Assembly (NCBI GenBank): GCA_963555705.1
Contig: OY743168.1
Span: 99,279,925 to 99,343,924, forward strand
DNA from: Ligustrum vulgare
Taxonomy: Eukaryota; Streptophyta; Magnoliopsida; Lamiales; Oleaceae
Direction of reading: 5' to 3'
Length of the DNA: 64,000 nt
The notes below the pieces were generated by a model. It was not told where the DNA came from, did no database searches, and worked only from the letters and a program-made list of their open reading frames with translations. Each line of letters begins with the position of its first letter. Positions within the stretch are counted from its first letter, which is position 1. A program made the translations under genes and the position numbers. Positions 56,160 to 64,000 of the stretch are shown one piece after another.

Positions 56160-59100
56160 TCAAATGGAAAGTTGAATGAACTTCAGCGTCTAGATTTATC
56201 AAACAATCATCTGGATGGAATGCCACCTATGGAGTTGTTCTCTTTGCCAAATATTAGTTACTTGAATTTATCATCCAACATGCTTAGTGGTTATCTCATG
56301 TGTGGGGATGCACTTAGTCTCGTCGATATCTCCAATAACAGATTGATAGGCGTGCTTCCAACTTGCCTGGACATGGATTCAGATAAGAGAGTTGTGAAGA
56401 TTCGTGGGAATTGCTTCTCGTTTGATACCAGAAATCAGCATCCTGAGTCACATTGCAAAGAAACTGAAATAGATAAAGGACTATATTCTGGAAAGAAAAT
56501 AGCCATATTTGCAACTGTAATTGCGGTAATTGTTATTATTGTTTCACTCCTCTTGGTTGCTGGTCTGCTCTTTTTTTGTAAAAGACACCGCACAGAGAGG
56601 ACAGTGGTGCAGCATGTAACACCAAAGATTGTGCAAGATGATGCACCTCTAGGGATTTCTGCTGAACTCCTTGCAAATGCCAGTAAGTCCTGTTAAAATT
56701 CAGACAAAATATCCGCCTATTTTAGCATTTCCTCGAGAGAAGCTAAGCACATATCTACTAAAGGAAATAGTTTTTGCTTAAAATTAATTTACCATTTTTT
56801 TCTTTGCTTTAGGGATCATTTCTCAGGCGGCAAAACTTGGGACACAAAGTGCTCCAGCATATAGTGTGTTTTCCATTGAAGAACTGCGAGAGGCCACTGA
56901 TAATTTTGATCCATTAGCTTCCCTGGGGGAAAGCTTTATTGGAAAGGTACACCTAGAAATGCTATTTTAGTTTCTGAACTTCTCCTTTATTATTAACGAG
57001 TTATTTGCAAATATATATATTATCGAGTGTTGACTGATGCACTCAGTCTCCGTAGCATGGTATTTGTGTTTTTAACATTTATTGAATGAGAAGCATTTAA
57101 TATAATACTATTTTTACACAGAGAGTTACGACTTATGAGAGGCCTTCAATGATAATCCATGTAGAAATGAATAAATCCTGTTATGAAAGGATATGCTTTA
57201 ACAATGAAATTGGCCAGTGGTAGCGGTGTCACGGTTAAAGTTGTAATGTTATAGAACATGAAGAATCAATAATAGGCTATATATAGTAGTTAGAGCAAAT
57301 TTATTAATGCACTTTTAGAAATTTTCTCTATAAAAAAATCTTATCTGTGTTCATTGTATTTTTGAGAGACATTTGATTCCCAAACTGAGGTCTTATTTTG
57401 TTAGAAACTTCTGGCGAAGTGGCGATTGCTGCCCGAATCAGATAGACAACTCATGTAAAACACGCCACTGAACAATTTCTTTTCACCTTTTTAAATTTAC
57501 TTTCAACTCCATGTGACTAATATTAAATTATGAACTACCTTAGTTAACATTTTGGTCTCATTAACTTCAGGTTTACAAAGGAAGATTAGAGAATGGAACC
57601 TATGTTGGTATACGATCTTTGGCTTTGTGTAGAAAATTTTCTATTCCGAACCTCAAACAACGCTTGGATTTGCTATCAAAGCTTCAGCACCCTCATCTTG
57701 TAGGCCTTCTAGGTCATTGCATTGATAGTGGAAAGCAGGATGATTCATCTGTCTATAAATTGCTCCTTGTGTACGAATTTGTCCCTAATGGAAACTTCCA
57801 TACTCACCTTTCAGGTAGTAGAACTACTGTGTTGGGTTCAGAGTCGAGGAATCCTTAATGTATATCTTGAACCGGATGTCACTGAGTCCGACTTTATGTC
57901 TATATTTCTAGACATTTCATTTTCTAACCTTCTGCTATTCATTTTTGATCATTTGAAAATCCTTTAAAGTTGTCTTGCCCATTTTCTATGCATTCATATT
58001 CCATATATTGGACTTGATTGAGCTTGAATTCAATTTTATGTATCTCTAGACACTAGTCCTGAGAAAGCTCTGAAGTGGTCGGATAGATTAGGTGTGCTTA
58101 TCGGTGTTGCCAAGGCTGTGCATTTTCTACATACTGGGGTGATTCCTCCATGTCACCACAACCGACTGAAGACAACAAATATACTGCTGGATGAGCACCG
58201 GATTGCAAAGATTAGTGACTACGGGATATCCGTAATCATAGATGAAAGTGAAAAGGCTGAAGTATGTCTCCTTTTTATTTAGACCATATTAGCAGTTACA
58301 AGAGCAATGCCTAATACATCTTATCTTTTTTGTAGGCTAAGGGGGCGGATGGTTTCAGATCATGGTAAGGAAATTTTCACTTGAGGTAAATTCTCAGTGG
58401 GTGCTCTAAATGTTTTTTTTTTTCTTTGAAAAAGGCTAATATCAGAGACTATTGAATTCTGTCTTACTAGAGAACCTGCAAATAATCATATGAAGTTTGT
58501 TCCTGGGTTCTTGATCCACGAAATGAATCTCGAATGTTGTTTTTGTCATTTGTACTTTACTAATTCTTTACTTTCTTAAATTCCACACCAGTTCGGTGGT
58601 ATGAAAAAGTACCTATCATCCACATTTTTGTACTTCACATTCTCTATAATGGTGTTTCTGGTTACCCAACTTCTATTTTCTGTGCTGTGTTAGTTCCACT
58701 TCCAACAAGGTTGTACTGCAGTTGGGGATAATTTTCTTTCAGCTATCTTCTGGATATAATATATAACAGTTTTGCTACAGTCACAATTAAAGTCACAATG
58801 ATGATCACAATTTGCCTACGTGACGCAATCCTCTCTTTCTGCACATCACATCATCTTTTTAATCAACAACAATAACACATCATCAAATTGTCATCTACAT
58901 TGTCATCAAATTGTCATCAAATTGTCACCACAATTGTGCACTTAGATTAATTCAATATATAAACCTGTTTGCTGCAGGCATTCGGAAAAGTCAGAGGATG
59001 ATGTTTACAACTTCGGATTCATATTGCTCGAGTCACTTGTGGGTCCAATTGCAAGCGGAAAAGGAGAAGGATTTTTGCTTAATGAAATGGTATGACATAA

Positions 59101-60113
59101 TTTTTAATACAAAGCCAATGTTCTTTGGTAGTCTCAACACGCTAAAAGTTCCAACTTCCAAATACTATACTTTAAAGTCGAGATTATGCTGCAACTAATC
59201 AAGTGCCATCATTTTATATATTGATGGTTATCATACATTGGTTTCAACGTACAGACATCTTTTGGCGGTCAAGATGGCATGCGCAAAATTGTGGATCCAA
59301 TTGTGTTATCTGTTGGATATTGGTTAATAAATCGAGAATTGAAAATTGATTAAAGTGACTTCGTGCGATCACACGTCAATTTTATTTTCGGGTTTTTGAG
59401 TAAGACCGTGCGACCGCACCGCACGGTTGTCCCGCCACAAGACACCTTTTCGTAAATGTGCATTGTTTGGAAAGGGTGCATGATTTGGGCCTCAACCATT
59501 TCGTCCACACCCTTTCATGATCTATATATAGGACCCTTTGGGTGTCCTATTCCACTTTTTGATATGCAAAACATCTCTCATCCTCACTTCTCTCCAAAAT
59601 CAAATTCATTTCATTTGTTTTGATTCATTGCATCATTTGGAGTACATAAGCCTAATTTTGGTTCGTTGTACTTGTGTTTTGGAGTGCTACAAACACAAGT
59701 GAAGCCGTTGTATCTTGGGAGTCGATTGCCGAAATCCGTAGGCACCGTTGCTGGGCAAATTCGACTTAAGGACAAAGAGTCCAACTCTTGCCTCAGTTTC
59801 TTTTCTTCTTCTTCTTGTTTGTACTTTCCTTGTAGTTACTCTGTCCAATTTTCGGCTTGGATTTACAAATTTTTATTTTACTTAATTTTGGCGTCACTAT
59901 TCACAAATCCATCCAACATTATCCACTAGTTCACTAGAGTCGATGTCAATTGTGGTATCCTTAACCAATAAGTGTATTTTACCTGAAACTTCAAGCCGGC
60001 CCTCATTCGAGGATGTCCTCTGGAATCTGCGATATGCAGCTCAAGTCCAGGCCACTGCCGATTCAGATCAGAAATCAGATACTGCGTCACAGTCAGAACT
60101 TCAATTGAGATAA
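56160..60113 (+). pseudogene. LRR receptor-like pseudokinase, 5'-truncated, solo LTR in last exon
   Basis: Exons: 56160-56682, 56813-56946, 57571-57814, 58050-58261, 58336-58364, 58978-59089, 59255-60113, all with GT-AG borders and matching phases. Exon 1 encodes the last LRRs (LQRLDLSNNHLDG, ISYLNLSSNMLSG, LSLVDISNNRLIG), a Cys-containing juxtamembrane part and one membrane segment (about 56500-56580). The kinase-like domain has Arg instead of the ATP-binding Lys (VGIRSL), CHHNRLKTTN instead of HRD-x-K-x2-N, and DYG instead of DFG. It fits the probable-inactive LRR kinase group of Arabidopsis At3g03770 type at the plasma membrane. The N-terminal ectodomain is missing. A 608-bp LTR splits exon 7. 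Without it, all frames from exon 1 to TAA at 60111 are open. Confidence 0.88.
59311..59918 (+). mobile_element. Solo LTR (608 bp) inside the last exon of the kinase gene
   Basis: It begins TGTTGGAT and ends ATCCAACA, with perfect TTATC duplication on both sides (59306-59310 and 59919-59923). A TATATATA box lies near 59525. Motifs GTGCGATCACAC and GTGCGACCGCACCGCAC lie near 59370-59425. If retained in mRNA it adds about 13 foreign residues after VDPIVLS and a stop. Confidence 0.93.
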
Positions 60114-60725
60114 CTATCCCTTCACAACAACATTCCTTTGTACTGTGAAACCCCGTTGCAATGTCGTGATGAGGAAGCACCTTCATGGTGGTTCTGTAAT
60201 CATGAATAATGGTCATATTCTCATTTTATTTTGTAATTGTGCAGATTGTATATGTTGTTTTGATTTTTCATTCTTTGGTTTACTTTAGAAAATAGGTGCT
60301 TTACAGATTAGAGCCTCTCAGATATCATGTCCAAACAAATTTGTAATAGGAAGTTCTTCACATTCATGTTCTTTTGCTTATCATAAAACTATTACCGTTA
60401 TAGTGCTGCAGCTTTGATTTCCCACATGACGCTCTAGCAAGATAGTGGCTCTTATATTGGATCTTGGATTCAATCTTATAAACTCAATCTTGTTATTAAT
60501 GAGTAGCACAAGTTCTTATATGTCGATTTTTATTTTGATTATATAATTGATTTGTGGTTTATTATTTATACCTTAACAGATGCTCATGGATGCATCAGCA
60601 CTGATAGTTTTCATTCTTTGGATTCTTTAGCAAAACCCGACTGGATATCAGAAGAAAATGGATGGAAAAGTAGAAACCCAAAAAATTAAAATATATTCTA
60701 GAAAGTGCCAAAATAAAATTATATA
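60114..60725. other. 3' flank of the kinase gene, nothing else seen
   Basis: Probably includes the 3' untranslated region. TTTGTAAT-like and AATAGG-like sequence is present, but no clear polyadenylation signal can be chosen. Confidence 0.45.
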
Positions 60726-60798
60726 CGCCCACCGTGGGGCTCGAACCCACGACCACAAGGTTAAGAGCCTTGCGCTCTACCAACTGAGCTAGACGGGC
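60726..60798 (-). tRNA. tRNA-Lys(CTT)
   Basis: Read on the minus strand, the 73 bases fold as a full cloverleaf: acceptor stem GCCCGTC with partner GACGGGC-type closure (GGTGGGC with one wobble), D-arm TAGCTCAGTTGGTAGAGC, anticodon loop CTCTTAA with anticodon CTT, T-arm GTGGGTTCGAGCCCCAC and discriminator G. Box A and box B sequences are intact, no intron, and CCA is not encoded, as usual for nuclear tRNA genes. It should be functional. A short copy of its 5' end lies at 60843-60858. Confidence 0.96.
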
Positions 60799-60842
60799 TT
60801 CCTATTGTTACTTTTGTGTATTAATTTTATTAAAATAGAGCG

Positions 60843-60858
60843 GAGCTAGACGGGCTTC
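60843..60858 (-). repeat. Duplicated 5' end of the tRNA-Lys gene
   Basis: GAGCTAGACGGGCTTC (60786-60801, the tRNA 5' end plus flank) recurs 57 bp away. CTTTTGTGTA follows both (60811 and 60868). Confidence 0.85.
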
Positions 60859-61670
60859 TAGATCTTGCTTTTGTGTAAGGTTCTCTGGCTGAATTAATCC
60901 TCGGCTGAATTAATCCCCTGTTTGGTAAAGGGTTAATTTGGCTCAATCATATCTTTAAAAGCAGGTATTTTATAAATAATTTTATAAAAGCCTGTTTGGT
61001 TCATGGAAAAGTTATAATTTTTGTATTTTTTTTATGGATGTGTGGTCTAAATTGGTTTGAAAAGTAAAAAATTGTGGACTTGATTAAATATGATAATTGA
61101 GATTGAATTTGAAAATTTTTAATAAAAATTCATGGGAAATTGCTCAACCGTGTTTAGGTCCAGCACCTCCAAAGCAACCAAGAGCATGATTCTTTGTCTC
61201 GTGGCCTTCATCTCAGTCAATTGTCGTATAGGGCGGCACGTCGTTTCATTGCAATTCCTTCCACTTTCATATCTTTTGCGAATGGGTCACCGGTCATGGT
61301 TCTTTCTATAAGAATTGATTCTTTTTTTTTGGGCAAGTTTCTTAAATTAAATGAATAGAGAAGGATAGTGGGGTCTATTTATTTCAATTAAACTTCTATG
61401 AAGAAATCTCAATGGGAAGTGGGTAGAAAGATGAAGATGACGACGAATTGTAATATGTACTGATGAGTGATGATGGCTTTTTTTAGTATCAGATGTATCT
61501 CTGCGAACGAAAAATTGTGCCTGTACAGAGCGTCTGAGATACGTGAAACCATTGATTTTGGTTTTTTTCTTTTCTTTTCACTCTCTATTCATTATTAGGT
61601 TACTCATTGTTATTGTTTTAAAAGTTCATGTAGATGAAAGTTGCAATTGAAAATGTAATTAATTAAATTT
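60859..61670. other. Intergenic stretch, nothing coding seen
   Basis: A tandem pair of CTCGGCTGAATTAATCC-like units lies at 60888-60917. A pair of opposed CCTGTTTGG and similar motifs follows (60915-61005), which may be another MITE edge. Confidence 0.45.
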
Positions 61671-62510
61671 TGTAACTAATTCAATTAATTTTAACAAAAA
61701 AACGTGTCATGTTTTACAAATTTACTAGTTTAAAATTGTAATTAGTTGCAAAATTGAAATAAAGTTTTAATTTTAATTTTTTGTAAACGGTAATTGATTT
61801 AAAAATATAATCAAGTTGAATGGCTATTAAAATTAAGGTTTTCATTTAATTTTAGCAAAAAATAAAAAATGTCATATTTTACAAATTCATTAGTTACAAT
61901 TATAATTAATTGAAAAATCGAAATAAAGTTATAATTGGTGTGTAACTAATTCAATTAATTTTAGCAAAAAAATCTATCACGTTTTACGAATTCATTAGTT
62001 ACAATAATAATTAATTGTAAACTGTAATTGATTACAAAATGTTACTAAGTTGAAATTGCAGTTGTAATGAAGGTGAATGTAACTAATTCAATTAATTTTA
62101 GCAAACGAAACATGTCATGATATATAAATTCACTATTTTCAATTGTAATTAATTGCAAAATTGAAATAAAGTTACGATTGTAGTTAATTATAAACATTAA
62201 TTAATTAAAAAATATAATCAAGTTTCAATTATAGTAGTAATTAAGGTGAATGTAATTAATTCAATTATTTTTTCAAAAGAAAAAAATGAAATTTCGAGTG
62301 ACTTGTAATATACAATTGACTTATAATTGTAATTACTTACTTACAATTGTAATTAATTGCGAAATTAAAATTAGATTACAATTATAATTATTACAAGTTG
62401 TAATAAAGTCACAATTGTAACAATTAATAATAATTGATTACAATTATAATTGCAACTTAATTGTAACTTAATTAGTTAGTTGTAATTGTAATTGATTACA
62501 AACTGTCATA
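61671..62510. repeat. Diverged AT-rich repeat array
   Basis: Five units begin CTAATTCAATTAATTTTAGCA-like sequence (about 61674, 61850, 61946, 62081, 62254). Each goes on with TGTCATGTTTTACAAATTCA-like and then AATTGTAATTAATTGCAAAATTG-like blocks. Spacing is irregular (about 95-180 bp). The last 150 bp consist mostly of TTGTAATT and its complement. Confidence 0.7.
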
Positions 62511-63031
62511 TGAATTTCCTTGCATGATTACCGATTTTGATAATATGTTTTATATTCTTAAAATATCTTTTAAAATACCTGATATTTAAAAATAGGTCCC
62601 TTAAAACTTTGTATTTGTGTACTTAACCATTTGGTAAACCAAACCTTTATTTATAAATATTATTTACAAATAACGATTTGAAAATATTTGTTTGTTCATT
62701 TCTTTTTTCAAAGTCAAATTGCGGATGAGAATCTTTGATTAATTGATATTGTTGACTTTTCAAAAAAAAAAAAAATCTCCAATAAAAAGTTGTCACGTGT
62801 TTGTTGATAAACAAAATTTATCAAAAATAGGCTAATAAATGTCTCAATCTTGCATGTGATGATTAATTTGTATTGAAAAATACTCGGTGCTATATCAATT
62901 GAAGAATAATACGTTATCTTGGATGGCGCTATATCTCAATTGAAGAAGGGGGTACAATACATAATTCATGAAATTACTATATACTATTTTATTTTTAAGA
63001 AACTAGTTTCAAACATTCAAAAATCAGGTTG

Positions 63032-63066
<35 letters not shown>

Positions 63067-63596
63067 TGCAAATATATTCCTTTTTTAAATCAAGCATTCA
63101 GTTACTACATTTCCATTCCAAACAGGTCTCTCCATTTTTCAATCCAGAGAAAACCAACAGAGAATTCACCACTACCAAAATTCTCAATTCCCATTGACGA
63201 AATTTGGCACACTCAAAATCGAAGAATTGATGAGGCCACAACTAGGATATCATTGAAGGAAAATATTTGATCCTAATTGTCACCTATGCACATTGATCTG
63301 TGATCAACATTATCAAAATATTTAGTATCTGTATTTACACAATTTTCAGTAGAATCCTTGAGAACATGTGACCTAAGAAATTGAACATGCGAACCAAGAA
63401 TCTGAACATGTGATCTGATAATTATGATGAATGTGACCTGAGACCGCACGTGACCTGAGAAGCTACTCCATCACCGTCGATCTAAAAATTTTGAAAATCA
63501 CCCAAGGTCCAATACCACCAGGTCCACCACTTCCTTTGAGACCTGTGTACATGCTCTCAAACGCCACCTAAAAAAACAGAAAAATTGTGTGACTCC
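62511..63596. other. Intergenic stretch with (TA)n, nothing coding seen
   Basis: It contains (TA)n at 63034-63062 and four ACATGTGACCTGAGAA-like units between 63365 and 63465. No supported gene. Confidence 0.45.
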
Positions 63597-63968
63597 ATGG
63601 TCGGCAATGGGGTTCGTCACCTCGTGTTCTTCCTCCATGACCAGATTCATGGAGAAGATCATGTAGATGGTGTAGATACTCCTCATCAAAAGAGTATTCT
63701 TCCCCATGCTCCTGATCAAGTTCTCGAAGTAGAGGTATGCAGGAAAATTATGTTGGAAAATGGGCAGAATTTTAGGCAGCAAATGGCTGCCTTTGGACTC
63801 AATTTTGGGTGGGACCCACTTGACCTTTGCGTAGGATCGAAGTTGGGTTGTGTTCTCCTCCGTGAGAACATCGAAATGGTATGTTCACTTGCCAAAATTG
63901 ATGCTCGGATGAATGAGAAATTGGAGTTCAAAGAGGACCATGTGGAATATGGTTTTGGTGGGAAATAA
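63597..63968 (+). CDS. Hypothetical 123-residue open frame at the window edge
   Basis: It starts MVGNGVRHLVFFLHDQIHGE and ends HVEYGFGGK before TAA. The composition is protein-like, with many His, Asp and Glu residues. No domain is recognised and no upstream exon is evident. A GTATGC after GAAGTAGAG (63732) could be a splice donor, which would make only the first 45 codons an exon. It could be an unknown gene, a retroelement piece or chance. Confidence 0.25.
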   Translation: MVGNGVRHLVFFLHDQIHGEDHVDGVDTPHQKSILPHAPDQVLEVEVCRKIMLENGQNFRQQMAAFGLNFGWDPLDLCVGSKLGCVLLRENIEMVCSLAKIDARMNEKLEFKEDHVEYGFGGK

Positions 63969-64000
63969 GTTAAAACTTGTCCCACATAGGAAAGAAACAA

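Overview
This window is nuclear DNA of a flowering plant, probably a eudicot, although the species cannot be named from sequence alone. The evidence is very AT-rich intergenic DNA, one spliced leucine-rich-repeat receptor-like kinase gene with GT-AG introns, one nuclear tRNA-Lys, and dense layers of plant transposons: LTR retrotransposons, Helitrons, hAT and Harbinger remnants, MITEs and an endogenous plant pararetrovirus. Only two loci look like ordinary host genes, the receptor-kinase gene at 56160-60113 and the tRNA at 60726-60798. Almost everything else is mobile or decayed.

Layout. 1-86 is the 3' tip of a Helitron. 2335-11392 is a complete non-autonomous LTR retrotransposon (copy 1) with an AATTT target duplication. 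It carries a nested Ty3/gypsy fragment (5385 to about 9084). 11398-23003 holds MITEs and a row of three Helitrons (14302-20895), one with a broken helicase. 23012-24155 is a hAT-like element. 24846-30850 is copy 2 of the same retrotransposon family, with a GTTAT duplication. About 31800-46240 is one decayed Caulimoviridae-type pararetrovirus on the minus strand, split by three later retroelement insertions (about 35225-37373, about 37661-43443, 44135-45644). 46245-52044 has hAT remnants and a 3.8-kb LTR. 52045-54400 is a deleted Ty3/gypsy element. 54754-55290 is a Harbinger-type transposase fragment. 56160-60113 is a 5'-truncated pseudokinase gene with a 608-bp solo LTR inside its last exon. 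60726-60798 is tRNA-Lys(CTT). 61671-62510 is a diverged AT-rich repeat array.

The most interesting system is the retrotransposon family at 2335-11392 and 24846-30850. Neither copy encodes gag or pol. Antisense to the LTRs, both carry the same two-gene cassette: (1) a 183-codon gene for a basic protein with a C-x2-C-x4-C-x3-C cluster that recalls plant-virus (carlavirus-type) nucleic-acid-binding proteins, and (2) an intronless gene for LOG, the cytokinin-activating phosphoribohydrolase. The LOG pieces kept by the two copies are complementary (N-terminus in copy 1, the rest in copy 2). In the best-aligned 79 codons of the first gene I count about 26 silent and 9 amino-acid-changing codon differences, which suggests past selection on the protein. 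Both copies are also filled with short perfect hairpins that keep the same 5-base loop (TTCTG, TTCAG or TTCTA, closed by C:G) while the arms change in a compensating way. Their primer-binding region resembles the complement of the D-arm to anticodon part of tRNA-Ile rather than a tRNA 3' end.

All calls were made by eye. Family names rest on recalled motifs, and no database was searched.
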